A stretch of DNA of 56,096 nt from Candidatus Companilactobacillus pullicola (GCA_019116025.1 DXCM01000017.1:1-56096), one strand, 5' to 3'; counted from the stretch's first letter, positions 1-8,005 are shown. Translations and numbers: made by a program. Notes: generated by a model from the letters alone, not told the origin.

Positions 1-130
1 CGGCTTGAAGCTAATAATTTTCTACTTCGTACAAAATTATGGATCTCCAAGTCCGGTCTTCTACTAACCTTGCTTCGCAAGCTAAGTAGAATTTCACCAC
101 TTAGGGCCCACGGATTTTCTACTACCGACT
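1..130 (+). repeat. Family A/B structured repeat, type A, cut by window start
   Basis: This is the 3' three quarters of the ~173-nt element that is complete at 7629, 10729, 16721 and 55914. It holds the AATAATTTT/AAAATTAT hairpin, the CTTGCTTCGCAAG hairpin inside a TCTACT/AGTAGA stem, and the right terminal arm ending ACTACCGAC. The left arm lies outside the window. It faces the minus-orientation copy at 326-484. Confidence 0.85.
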
Positions 131-325
131 GTATTTCTGTTTCTACTGATATTGGTTAAAACTGCAGTATTTAGACAGTTTTTAATTTAGTGTAATGGGA
201 AAAAGATTATGAACTTTATTCTAAGAGACGAACTGTCAGATATATGAGAATATATGACGCTCTCAGTGAATACCAATTTTACTATCTAAAATTTTAAAAG
301 TATATAAATGATAGAACAACACACT

Positions 326-484
326 AGTCCGGAGCAGCAAGCTCGATTGGTCTCAGCCGTGAAATTATACTTAGCGATTTATCGCTTAGTATAAGACCTG
401 TATTTGAGACAATTGTGGTTTTCAATTGGCTCAAATCAGTGTCCACAGCGTTCCAGACCAATCGAGCTTGTTGTGGAGGACGGC
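326..484 (-). repeat. Family A/B structured repeat, type B, divergent copy
   Basis: Read on the minus strand, this copy starts CCGTCCTCCAC and ends GCTCCGGACT like other type B copies, and keeps the core words TGGAACG and GGACAC. Almost every paired segment has a different sequence from the other copies yet is still self-complementary: outer arms CAAGCTCGATTGG/CCAATCGAGCTTG, inner stems TTTGAG/CTCAAA, CAATTG/CAATTG, and TTATACT with AGCGAT/ATCGCT and AGTATAA. It ends 48 nt before the thiolase start, so its RNA sense is antisense to the leader of that operon. Confidence 0.85.
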
Positions 485-532
485 ATCTTAAACAAGAACC
501 GATATCTTACCAAGTTTGAAGGGAAATAAAAT

Positions 533-1687
533 ATGGATCCAATTGTAATTATAGACGCAAAGAGAACTGCTATTGGCAAGTTTCGTGGTCAATACGCCAA
601 GATGACTGCAGTTCAATTAGGAACACAATTAGTTAAAAAATTATTGGATAGGAATCAAGTTGACCCTAAAAAAATCGATCAATTCATTTTTGGAAATGTA
701 TATCAAGCTGGTATGGGTCAAAATACTGCTAGACAGATTGGTTTGAACGTCGGTGGTCGAGTAGATTCAACGGCCATGACTGTCAATCAAGTTTGTGGTT
801 CCGGAATGAAAGCTATCTATGAGGGCATTGCTGCAATCACAATGGGCAATGCTGAAATCGTTGTTGCTGGTGGCGTAGAAAGTATGTCTAATGCACCTTT
901 CTATGCTCCACGAACGGGCAAGATGGAAGTTAGTCCAAAGCTTTCCGATACTCTATTCAATGATGGTTTAAATGATGCCTTCAATAATTTACCAATGGGT
1001 ATTACCGCAGAAAACGTGGCCAAAAAATTCCATATTAGTCGTGAGCAACAAGATGAATTTGCTTACAATTCTCATCAAAAAGCTCATCAAGCAGAAAGTA
1101 AATTAGCTAAAGAGATTATTCCTATCGAAGTTGATGGTGAAGAAATAACAACTGACCAATCAATTCGTCCTACAACGACTCTCGAACAAATGGGACAATT
1201 AAGAACTGTTTTTGACAAGCAGGGGACTGTAACAGCGGGAAATTCTTCTCCAATCAATGATGGTGCTGCGGCAGTTATTTTGATGAAGCAAAGCCGCGCT
1301 GATGAATTAGGTTTGACGCCGGTAGCCGAGATTACTGGTTATACAGAAGTCGGAATCGATCCTAACTATATGGGCTATGCTCCATATTATGCTGTAAATA
1401 AGTATTTTGACCGTTACAAGACTGGTTTAGAAGATTTTGATCTATATGAAGTCAATGAAGCTTTTGCTTCTCAGGCAGTTGCTGTTAGTCGTGATTTGAA
1501 CTTGCCAATGGATCGTTTGAACATTTATGGTGGTGCAATTGCCTTAGGACATCCATTAGGAGCTACAGGAGCACGTATGATTGCAACATTGATAAATTCC
1601 TTACAACAAGAGAAAAAACAAACAGGCCTAGCCTCACTATGTATTGGTGGCGGTATGGGTATGGCAATGGGTATAAAGTTAATATGA
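533..1687 (+). CDS. Acetyl-CoA C-acetyltransferase (thiolase)
   Basis: This biosynthetic-type thiolase condenses two acetyl-CoA into acetoacetyl-CoA, the entry step of the mevalonate pathway. The 384 residues match the family's usual length. The nucleophilic Cys88 lies in NQVCGSGMKA, the catalytic His340 in ALGHPLGATG, and the second Cys (about 370) in LCIGGGMG. The start follows a GAAGGGAAA ribosome site. The stop overlaps the start of the HMG-CoA reductase gene (ATGA), so this is the first gene of a translationally coupled three-gene operon. I could not pick a clear promoter: the 400 nt upstream is mostly two inverted repeat elements. Confidence 0.93.
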   Translation: MDPIVIIDAKRTAIGKFRGQYAKMTAVQLGTQLVKKLLDRNQVDPKKIDQFIFGNVYQAGMGQNTARQIGLNVGGRVDSTAMTVNQVCGSGMKAIYEGIAAITMGNAEIVVAGGVESMSNAPFYAPRTGKMEVSPKLSDTLFNDGLNDAFNNLPMGITAENVAKKFHISREQQDEFAYNSHQKAHQAESKLAKEIIPIEVDGEEITTDQSIRPTTTLEQMGQLRTVFDKQGTVTAGNSSPINDGAAAVILMKQSRADELGLTPVAEITGYTEVGIDPNYMGYAPYYAVNKYFDRYKTGLEDFDLYEVNEAFASQAVAVSRDLNLPMDRLNIYGGAIALGHPLGATGARMIATLINSLQQEKKQTGLASLCIGGGMGMAMGIKLI

Positions 1688-2925
1688 AAATCTATGAAAT
1701 GACGAATGAAGAAAGAATTAAGCTATTAGTTCAAGAGGGTTATCTGACATCTGAACAAGCTGAATTGTTACAGAGTCGTCAGACAATTTCGGTAGATTTA
1801 GCTAACAGTTTGAGTGAAAATCAAATCGGTAGTTTTAGTTTGCCATATGGCTTTGCTACTGATTTTGTGGTTGACGGTCAAGATTACCTCGTACCAATGG
1901 TTATTGAGGAGCCTTCAGTGATTGCAGCTGCTTCTAATGCGGCAAAACGTGTTAAAAATAGCGGTGGTTTCAGAACTTTTCCTAGTTCTCGAGTAGTTTA
2001 TGGTCAGATTGTTTTAGAGAATATTAAGACTAAAGATATTGAAATTTTGGAAGCAAAAGATTCAGAAATTTTTGAATTTGCTCAACGAGCTCACCCCAGT
2101 CTAATTAAACGTGGCGGTGGCGTGGTTTCTTTAAAATTTAATCGATATGACGATTTTTTTGAAATTGAACTAGGTATCGATACAGTTGATGCGATGGGGG
2201 CCAATATGGTCAATTCCATTTTGGAAAAAACGGCTCATAAGGTTTCAGAGTTAATCTCTGGTGATGTTTTGTGCAGTATTTTATCCAATAGTGGTCAAGG
2301 GCAAGTGATTACAGCTGAGGCGGAAATTGATTTTGAACAGTTGCAGACAAAATCCATGTCCGGATCTGAAGTGGCCAATAGAATTGTTAAATTAGCTAAT
2401 TTTGCGAAACAATCTGTTAAACGAGCTGTGACTCACAATAAAGGTATCATGAATGGTATTGATGCAGTTTATTTAGCCACGGGTAATGACTTTCGGGCTC
2501 AAGAAGCAGCTGCACACAGTTTTGCTTTTGAGTCGGGTCAGTATCAACCATTTAGTGAATGGCAAATTAAAGATGACAAGTTATTAGGAACTTTGAAAAT
2601 GCCGATCGAATTAGGAAGTGTCGGTGGAGCTATCAGTGCTTTACCAATGGCTCAAATGAGTTTAGCAATTATGAAGATCACCAATAGCAAACAATTACAG
2701 TCCGTAGTTGCTGCGGTTGGTTTGGCCAACAATTTGTCAGCTTTAAGAGCTTTAGTAACGACTGGTATTCAAGCGGGGCACATGGGATTACAGAGTAAGT
2801 CATTGGCTGTTTCCGCTGGGGCTAGTGGTATTGAGATTTCTGAAGTTTCAAAGCAACTTAATCAGACAAAAAATTATACAATTGAAAATGCAAAAAGTAT
2901 TTTAATGAAATTAAGAGGTAAATAA
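1684..2925 (+). CDS. mvaA: Hydroxymethylglutaryl-CoA reductase, class II
   Basis: The enzyme reduces HMG-CoA to mevalonate. It is 413 residues from the ATG at 1684, which overlaps the thiolase stop; an upstream in-frame ATG at 1639 would lie deep in the thiolase gene and is less likely. The bacterial class II residues can be placed: Glu76 in EEPSV, Lys253 in HNKGIMNG, Asp269 in GNDFRAQ and His366 near the C terminus in QAGHMGLQ. The DAMGANM motif near residue 169 is also typical. Gene order thiolase, mvaA, mvaS and the overlaps at both ends indicate one transcript. Confidence 0.93.
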   Translation: MKIYEMTNEERIKLLVQEGYLTSEQAELLQSRQTISVDLANSLSENQIGSFSLPYGFATDFVVDGQDYLVPMVIEEPSVIAAASNAAKRVKNSGGFRTFPSSRVVYGQIVLENIKTKDIEILEAKDSEIFEFAQRAHPSLIKRGGGVVSLKFNRYDDFFEIELGIDTVDAMGANMVNSILEKTAHKVSELISGDVLCSILSNSGQGQVITAEAEIDFEQLQTKSMSGSEVANRIVKLANFAKQSVKRAVTHNKGIMNGIDAVYLATGNDFRAQEAAAHSFAFESGQYQPFSEWQIKDDKLLGTLKMPIELGSVGGAISALPMAQMSLAIMKITNSKQLQSVVAAVGLANNLSALRALVTTGIQAGHMGLQSKSLAVSAGASGIEISEVSKQLNQTKNYTIENAKSILMKLRGK

Positions 2926-4079
2926 TGGATATAGGTATTGATAAGATAGGCGTTTACGTCCCTAAAAATTATATCGACATTGTGGAACTAGCTCAGGCTC
3001 GAGATGTTGATCCTAACAAATTTACAATTGGTATTGGTCAGGATAAGCAGGCTGTGCCACAACCTTATGAAGATGCTGTAACTATGGCTGCTAATGCTGC
3101 CGACAGTATTTTGAGTGCTGAAGATAAACAATCTTTAGGGTTACTAATTGTGGGTACAGAAAGTAGTATCGATGAATCCAAGTCATCAGCGGCTTTTTTG
3201 ATGGATCTATTAGATTTGCCTGAAGACATTCGTGCCTTTGAAATTAAACAAGCTTGTTATGGAGCTACAGCTGGATTGCAGACAGCAGTTGATTTTGTTA
3301 GTCAACATCCTGGCAAAAAAGCTTTAGTTATCGCTAGTGATATTGCTCGCTACGGTATTAAGACCCCTGGTGAAGTCACTCAGGGAGCTGGTTCAGTGGC
3401 AATGCTTGTCGGTCAAGATCCACGAGTATTGAAATTGACTCAAAAGTCAGTTTACATGACACGTAATGTGGGTGATTTCTGGCGTCCAACATTCTCCAAG
3501 ACTGCTTTTGCTCGTGGAAAATTTTCTAATCAAGTCTATGTCGATTTCTTCGATACCTTGTGGAAAAAATATCAGGAAAAATATTCAGCTACGATCGATG
3601 ATTTTTCAACTTTGTTGTTCCATATTCCTTATACCAAGATGGGAACAAAGGCTTTGAGAACTTTAGAAGGTAAAATCGCCGATGACAAATATGCTGAATT
3701 GACTGACCACTATCAGGCTAGTATCAAATTCAGTCGAGAAGTGGGAAATCTTTATACAGGTTCACTATATCTAGGATTATTATCGTATTTGATCAATGCA
3801 GCTAAAGCTGATGAAGAATTATTATTATTCAGTTATGGATCAGGGGCTGTTGGTGAATTGTACAGTGGCGAAATTCAAACTGGTTTTGACCAAGTTATTG
3901 ATCAAACAGGTATCTTAAAGATGCTTGCTGATCGTCAAAAAATGAGTATCGCAGATTATGAAAAAATGTATCAAATTGAGTATCAAGATGGTACGATTGT
4001 TGATCCGCAAACGGTTAACAGCAAGTTCTATTTAAGTGAAATTAAAGAGAATGAACGCCTCTATAAAAAGTTAAAGTAA
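2925..4079 (+). CDS. mvaS: Hydroxymethylglutaryl-CoA synthase
   Basis: The enzyme condenses acetyl-CoA and acetoacetyl-CoA to HMG-CoA, feeding isoprenoid synthesis. It has 384 residues, the normal bacterial length. The catalytic triad is visible: Glu79 in VGTESS, Cys111 in KQACYGATAG, and His near 233 in FHIPYTK. The start codon shares its A with the mvaA stop (TAATG), so translation is coupled. The stop codon is followed within 4 nt by the promoter of the first non-coding RNA, and I see no dedicated terminator for the operon. Confidence 0.95.
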   Translation: MDIGIDKIGVYVPKNYIDIVELAQARDVDPNKFTIGIGQDKQAVPQPYEDAVTMAANAADSILSAEDKQSLGLLIVGTESSIDESKSSAAFLMDLLDLPEDIRAFEIKQACYGATAGLQTAVDFVSQHPGKKALVIASDIARYGIKTPGEVTQGAGSVAMLVGQDPRVLKLTQKSVYMTRNVGDFWRPTFSKTAFARGKFSNQVYVDFFDTLWKKYQEKYSATIDDFSTLLFHIPYTKMGTKALRTLEGKIADDKYAELTDHYQASIKFSREVGNLYTGSLYLGLLSYLINAAKADEELLLFSYGSGAVGELYSGEIQTGFDQVIDQTGILKMLADRQKMSIADYEKMYQIEYQDGTIVDPQTVNSKFYLSEIKENERLYKKLK

Positions 4080-4083
4080 AGTC

Positions 4084-4112
4084 TTGCAAGCGCTTACTTA
4101 AGATGTTATATT
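4084..4112 (+). promoter_or_regulatory. Promoter of ncRNA copy 1 with embedded cre-like site
   Basis: TTGCAA (4084-4089) and TATATT (4107-4112) are 17 nt apart. The spacer begins with TGCAAGCGCTTACT (4085-4098), which matches the CcpA operator consensus TGNNANCGNTNNCA at all but the last base. A CcpA complex bound here would block RNA polymerase, so repression in preferred sugars is expected (inference). Confidence 0.75.
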
Positions 4113-4118
4113 AAAGAC

Positions 4119-4487
4119 GTGGTAAAGATGAAGTGTCAGGAACTGTAGCCCTAAAAGATTTTGATTGAGAAAGTTTTATCGTTTCTAGGAGATGGTAGGA
4201 TTAGTCAAAAACAAAGGAAAATTAGAGTAGTACAGTTCAACGGCATTTTTGGAACTAGCGACAATAGTTAACATAAGATCGACCTTTCTAAGTAGTCGCG
4301 CAAGCTCAATACGTGGTTCGCTAGGATCCATCAGTTGAACAAAATATATTTATAGTAAGATATGTTTCAGGTAGTAAGATTCATTTATTTTAATAGATTC
4401 AATATAAAAGTTGATGAAACTGCAGTAAATTTCATCTTACCACTTATATCTAACTAGAGGGACTCTCCACAGGTGAGAGTCCTTTTT
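4119..4487 (+). ncRNA. Tandem structured ncRNA, copy 1
   Basis: This ~369-nt transcription unit has its own promoter, contains no plausible reading frame with a ribosome site, and ends at an intrinsic terminator (GGACTCTC/GAGAGTCC, then Ts, 4460-4487). The predicted 5' end (GTGGTAAAGATGAA, 4119-4132) pairs with TTCATCTTACCAC (4431-4443), closing the molecule. Internal hairpins include AGTTC/GAACT around 4223-4255 and an AT-rich one around TTGAACAAAATATAT...GATATGTTT. The block TGGTTCGCTAGGATCCA is shared with both other copies. It does not look like RNase P, SRP, tmRNA or a riboswitch I know; family unassigned. Confidence 0.8.
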
Positions 4488-4538
4488 GTTTGGCAAAAAT
4501 TAAAAGACGCAGCGTCTATAAAAAGTCAGAGTTATTTA

Positions 4539-4567
4539 TTGTAACCGCTTACTGAATGATTTATACT
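4539..4567 (+). promoter_or_regulatory. Promoter of ncRNA copy 2 with embedded cre-like site
   Basis: TTGTAA (4539-4544) and TATACT (4562-4567) are 17 nt apart. The cre-like word TGTAACCGCTTACT occupies 4540-4553, in the same position relative to the promoter as in copy 1, although neighbouring bases have changed. Confidence 0.75.
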
Positions 4568-4573
4568 ATAGAT

Positions 4574-4941
4574 GTGGTAAAGATGAAGTGTCAGGAACTG
4601 CAGCCCTAAAAGATTTTGATTTAGAAAGTTTTATCTGTTACAAGATAGGATCAGTAAAGAACAAAAGATAAAGTTAGAGTCAGTGCAGTTCAACGACATT
4701 CTTGGAACTAGTGACAAAGGTTAACATAAGATCGACCTAATTAGTTAGTCGCGCAAGCTCAAGACATGGTTCGCTAGGATCCATTAGTTGAACAAAATAT
4801 ATTTATAGTAAGATATGTTTTAAGTAGTAAGATTCATTCTCATTGATAAGTACAATGTTAAAGTTGATGAAACTGCAGTAAATTTCATCTTACCACTTAT
4901 ATCTAACTAGAGGGCTCTCCACAAGTGAGAGCTCTTTTTTT
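4574..4941 (+). ncRNA. Tandem structured ncRNA, copy 2
   Basis: This close paralogue of copy 1 (~368 nt) has the same closing stem (4574-4587 with 4884-4896) and the same block TGGTTCGCTAGGATCCA. Its terminator stem, GGGCTCTC/GAGAGCTC followed by Ts, differs from copy 1 at both sides of one pair, so pairing is kept. Between copies 1 and 2 the longest conserved run lies in the second half, from about 4731 to 4830. The leader is more diverged and includes a deletion near 4630. Confidence 0.8.
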
Positions 4942-4982
4942 ACGGTTTTGTCAAAGCGTCTATCGAAAAGTGGAGCTAATGT

Positions 4983-5011
4983 TTGTATCATTGACTGGAA
5001 TGAATTATATT
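4983..5011 (+). promoter_or_regulatory. Promoter of ncRNA copy 3
   Basis: TTGTAT (4983-4988) and TATATT (5006-5011) have a 17-nt spacer. No cre-like word is present, unlike the promoters of copies 1 and 2, so this copy may be expressed under different conditions. Confidence 0.65.
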
Positions 5012-5017
5012 ATGTCC

Positions 5018-5391
5018 ATAGTTAAGATAAATTGTCAGTAAGTACAACGGTTAAAATATTTTGATCCGGCAGAAGCCATACTCTAGATATGGTTTCATAA
5101 AGGACAGGGTAAAGTTAACGTCGATGTATTTTAAGACATTTTTGGGACTAGAGGTAAGAGTTTATATAATAACAACCTAACTATTAGTTGTGTTGACACT
5201 TACAGATATGGTTCGCTAGGGTCCAATGATTTAACAAAATATATCCCAGAGTAAAGATATATTTTTAGGTAGTTGAATCAAGTATACTTGAGGATACGAA
5301 GAGAATTTTATCTTAGCTTAAAAACGTAGAACATGTTCATAAGTACGGGGAAGCGGCAGTAATCTTAATTGATTGCTGCCGCCTCTTTTTG
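5018..5391 (+). ncRNA. Tandem structured ncRNA, copy 3, diverged
   Basis: About 374 nt long. It shares TGGTTCGCTAGGGTCCA and the following TTTAACAAAATATAT with copies 1 and 2, but most of the rest has changed. The closing stem survives with different bases: AGTTAAGATAAA (5020-5031) with TTTATCTTAGCT (5307-5318). The AT hairpin has become more perfect, AAAATATATC/GATATATTTT. The terminator is a different, stronger stem, GCGGCAGTAATC/GATTGCTGCCGC (5353-5382) plus Ts. Conserved shape with changed sequence supports a functional RNA. Confidence 0.75.
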
Positions 5392-5609
5392 TTTTGAATA
5401 GACAAATTGGTGATCGCGTGATGACAAAAGCTGAATTAATGGGAATCTAACTTTTTTCCTGTAGTCTAATTTCTTGTTAAATATATTTAAGATAATAAAA
5501 TTGCCATAAACAATAAAAAAATAGAATTGTCAGTTCAATTATTGCTTTTGTATTTGGAATAATAATTCTTTTCAGTCGAGTTTTGGGCTCTTGAGAAGAG
5601 GCTAGGATC

Positions 5610-5780
5610 ATGCTAAGAAATTTACATAATATTATCTTCAATCTTTTCTTAGGCGTTGATATTTATGTTGTCGCCACAGCTTCGTTGATTTATGCTATTT
5701 TGGCCTTTGTCGTTGGGATTGTTTTGTTGGTGCGTAAAGCATTTGTATTTGACGAGAAAATTCATCATGATAAAAAATAA
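5610..5780 (+). CDS. Small membrane protein, 56 residues
   Basis: A short open frame starts at ATG 5610, 7 nt after a purine-rich GAAGAGG/AGG stretch, and ends at TAA 5778-5780, just before a strong terminator. The peptide begins MLRNLHNIIFN, has one long hydrophobic segment (about residues 7-41, ending VGIVLLV), and a charged tail FDEKIHHDKK. That is the profile of a single-pass small membrane protein. I do not recognise a family. The gene-sized spacing and terminator support it being real, but the ribosome site is only moderate. Confidence 0.5.
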   Translation: MLRNLHNIIFNLFLGVDIYVVATASLIYAILAFVVGIVLLVRKAFVFDEKIHHDKK

Positions 5781-5791
5781 AGTTGAAATAT

Positions 5792-5848
5792 AAAAAGAAG
5801 CCTAAAGCTCTGACTATCTGGGATAGTTTTTGCTTTAGGCTTCTTTTG
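5792..5848. terminator. Two-way intrinsic terminator
   Basis: The stem AAGAAGCCTAAAGC/GCTTTAGGCTTCTT has an inner ACTATC/GATAGT hairpin, A-rich on the left and T-rich on the right. It can end the small membrane gene from the left and transcripts of the 3D-domain gene from the right. Confidence 0.85.
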
Positions 5849-5889
5849 TGTTTTTGTTTAAATTTGTTAACCACTTTTTACATGTACTT

Positions 5890-6034
5890 AACCATTGTTC
5901 TATGCATTATAGTGGAAACGAGCTTCGCAAGGGTAACTCCTTCCGGTTAAGTCAACTATCTCTGCCGGCACTTCGTTGCCGACTGAGATAGTAGTCTTAA
6001 TCCTCGGGAGCTGAACACCCTTGCTTCGCTCTCT
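5890..6034 (-). repeat. Family C 3'-UTR structured repeat, copy 1
   Basis: On the minus strand the element begins AGAGAGCGAAGC three bases after the stop codon of the 3D-domain gene and ends with the shared tail GAAGCTCGTTTCCACTAT...CATAGAAC. The outer stem is CAAGGGT/ACCCTTG and the inner stem ACTATCTC/GAGATAGT. It is the most divergent of the four copies: its internal loops lack the TTTGCCTAAG and TGTAGCAAA words. Confidence 0.8.
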
Positions 6035-6037
6035 AGC

Positions 6038-6826
6038 CTAGCCTAATACTTGAACGGTAACGTTTTGACGTCCGAATTGTAATGCTTGTGAATTAGGCAT
6101 TGCAATATCAAGTTGGTTAGGGTTGCTGTAGGCGAAGAGACCTGTATCGTTAACTACACGATCGTAAGTCTTGCCATTAGCTGTAATTCTTAAATGTGTT
6201 CCACGTGGGAATTTTGATAGGTTAGCAGCGACACCGCTGTATCCCATATTTGAGCCTAGTACAACGGGATCATATGCTGTAGCTGACATTGTTAGTGTTT
6301 GTTTAACGTTGTCAGTTGACATGTATTTTCCGTTGATCCATTGGCTACGACCAACATCGTACCATGTATTACCAGTTGCATCTGTCTTACTTGCATAAAC
6401 ATGAACCATTGTATGTCCAGAAGCTACGTTGCCTGTAAAATTACCATTAGGAGCATCGTAAAGGTTAACGCCTCCTGCAACATTGATATACATATCTTTG
6501 TCTAGAGAGACTGCTGGAGCTTCTGTAGAGATATCACTAGCTGATACCCATTCATTAGAACCAACTTCGTAATAAATAGCTCCATTGAAGTTCATAGTCT
6601 TATCAATTCTCCAAGCAGTTTTGCTACCAAGTGCTGAAGCAATTCTAGCAACGCCATCTTGTGTTTGAGCATAAAGACTAGCGCCACTGGCATTTGTTAC
6701 ATAGATAGTTCCACTAGTGCTAGTAGTTGTTGTTGCGGCACTAACGTTTTGTGTTTGTGTACTGATACCGATTAATGCAAGTGTTGTAACTGTGAATACA
6801 GATGCTACGAATTTTTTGATCTTCAT
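6038..6826 (-). CDS. Secreted 3D-domain cell-wall protein with SLAP-like domains
   Basis: The 262-residue precursor has a signal peptide (about 1-30, ending NVSA), two SLAP/SH3-like modules (about 38-98 and 108-170, each with a Y.VG...W pattern), and a C-terminal 3D domain (about 178-262) with YDRVVNDTG and QLDIAMP, the fold shared with lytic transglycosylases of the MltA type and with YocH. It is expected at the cell wall, possibly as a peptidoglycan lyase; enzyme activity is inferred. The same wall-binding module occurs at the C terminus of the glucosaminidase at 41470. The upstream DNA carries a WalR-type box, fitting the known WalRK control of yocH in Bacillus. Confidence 0.85.
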   Translation of the reverse strand: MKIKKFVASVFTVTTLALIGISTQTQNVSAATTTTSTSGTIYVTNASGASLYAQTQDGVARIASALGSKTAWRIDKTMNFNGAIYYEVGSNEWVSASDISTEAPAVSLDKDMYINVAGGVNLYDAPNGNFTGNVASGHTMVHVYASKTDATGNTWYDVGRSQWINGKYMSTDNVKQTLTMSATAYDPVVLGSNMGYSGVAANLSKFPRGTHLRITANGKTYDRVVNDTGLFAYSNPNQLDIAMPNSQALQFGRQNVTVQVLG

Positions 6827-6934
6827 TATATAATATTTCCCCCGAATGAAACTTGTGTGTTTAAATGTGTACTATTTTCTCAACGGAATTAATAATATAA
6901 CGTCTAGACCATCAAATGTTGAATATAACTTAAC

Positions 6935-6973
6935 TGTAAATTAGTTATAATTTGACTGTAAAGTTAATGTAAC
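6935..6973 (+). promoter_or_regulatory. WalR-type operator upstream of the 3D-domain gene
   Basis: TGTAAA-N5-TGTAAC at 6957-6973 fits the WalR direct-repeat consensus TGTWAH-N5-TGTWAH. A weaker TGTAAA-N5-TATAAT lies at 6935-6951. Both are on the strand opposite to the gene, about 110-150 nt upstream of its start. Control by the WalRK cell-wall stress system is inferred from the motif and the gene's type. Confidence 0.55.
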
Positions 6974-7012
6974 TAAACTGAAATAATTATATGTCATTTT
7001 TATCTAAAAAAA

Positions 7013-7486
7013 TTAGAGATATTTGCATATCTCATCTAACATACTGTCGACATTGTTAACCACGACACCATTCATTTTGATTAAACCAATAGTGTAATTG
7101 TTGATATAGGCAAAAGGATTTTCACCAATAGAGCCCACAGCTTTAAGCTTTTCAGGGTTTTCGACACCATGTTGACGTAAGTCAGTATAGACACCAACAA
7201 TAGGAATTTCTTTTCCGTAGGCAAGACCGATTTCAGAGGCCACACCGTCGTCCATTGTGTCACCATCAAGAATTGCAACAATTAAGTCAGATGAAAGAAG
7301 TTCTTTGTTATCTTCTTGTGCAATCTTGATAGAATCGGCATAATTCATCTTGTCATTAATGTCACCATTTTCTTGAGGAAGGTAAACCTCAATATTAGAG
7401 TCCATCTTTCTGATCTTATCAACGACAAATTCGTTAAACATGCGATCGGCTAAAGCGAAGAGACCATTGGCAAAATATATTTTCAT
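7013..7486 (-). CDS. Nucleoside 2-deoxyribosyltransferase family protein
   Basis: The family exchanges bases between 2'-deoxyribonucleosides for nucleotide salvage in lactobacilli. The 157-residue protein (start at 7486 after GAAGGA; the ATG at 7534 lacks a good site) begins MKIYFANGLF, matching the family's first strand. It carries AILDGDTMDDGVASEIGLAYG, where Glu85 is the expected catalytic nucleophile, and a C-terminal YINNYTIGLI segment. It stands alone on the minus strand, with a type A repeat behind its start. Substrate preference cannot be told from sequence. Confidence 0.82.
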   Translation of the reverse strand: MKIYFANGLFALADRMFNEFVVDKIRKMDSNIEVYLPQENGDINDKMNYADSIKIAQEDNKELLSSDLIVAILDGDTMDDGVASEIGLAYGKEIPIVGVYTDLRQHGVENPEKLKAVGSIGENPFAYINNYTIGLIKMNGVVVNNVDSMLDEICKYL

Positions 7487-7628
7487 TAAAAAATCCTTCT
7501 TTCTATTATTATACGTTCTGTAATATCTTATCATTATGTCGGTTTAAGATAGAAGGAAACTGAAATTAAATGTTAGGGAATTCAATTGAAGAATTGTAAC
7601 TAATATCAACTAATGCAGTATAAGTATT

Positions 7629-7800
7629 CCGTCGGCAGTAGAAAATCTGTGTGCTTGGAATGCGGTGGACACGGCTTGAAGCTAATAATTTTACACTTCG
7701 TGCAAAATTATGGATCTCCAAGTCCGGTCTTCTGGTAACCTTGCTTCGCAAGCTAACCAGAACTTCACCACTGAGGGCCCACAGATTTTCTACTGCCGAC
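7629..7800 (+). repeat. Family A/B structured repeat, type A
   Basis: The outer arms begin CCGTCGGCAGTAGAAAATCTGTG and end with its complement ...CTACTGCCGAC. Inside are TGGAATG, GGACAC, the ATTTTACAC/GTGCAAAAT hairpin, and TCTGGTTAGCTTGC-type stems (TCTGGT/ACCAGA), which replace TCTACT/AGTAGA of other copies. It forms a convergent pair with 8085-8257. Confidence 0.88.
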
Positions 7801-7954
7801 TATATTTCTGTTTCTATTATTATTTATTAAAATTGCAGCATTTAGATAGTTTTCAATCAGAGCACGATTTTAGTTCGGAATAACAAACTTAACTAGTTTC
7901 AGAGCGGATAGATATTTTTGACTCCTTGCTATTCAGAATTACTAATAATAAAAG

Positions 7955-8005
7955 AAAAGACATCCGTATCAATTAGCATATATCAGTTGATATGGATGTC
8001 CTTTT
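7955..8005. terminator. Two-way hairpin between convergent repeats
   Basis: GACATCC and TATCAA arms pair with TTGATA and GGATGTC. The hairpin is flanked by A's on the left and T's on the right, the form of a two-way intrinsic terminator. A similar hairpin with different sequence lies at 10944-10995 in the same position between two repeats. Confidence 0.7.

Noticed and set aside
4119..4487. ncRNA copies as tmRNA, RNase P or SRP RNA
   Set aside because: Size would fit, and GGTTCGC resembles a T-loop. But there is no tRNA-like acceptor or CCA end, no tag frame, no RNase P consensus words and no SRP tetraloop region, and three tandem copies would be unusual.
7566..7751. Minus-strand open frame MRSKVSRRPDLEIH..., also at 16594-16845 and 55796-56038
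   Set aside because: The same frame recurs because it reads through copies of the type A repeat. There is no ribosome site, the extent differs with the flanks, and the DNA is explained by palindromic RNA structure.
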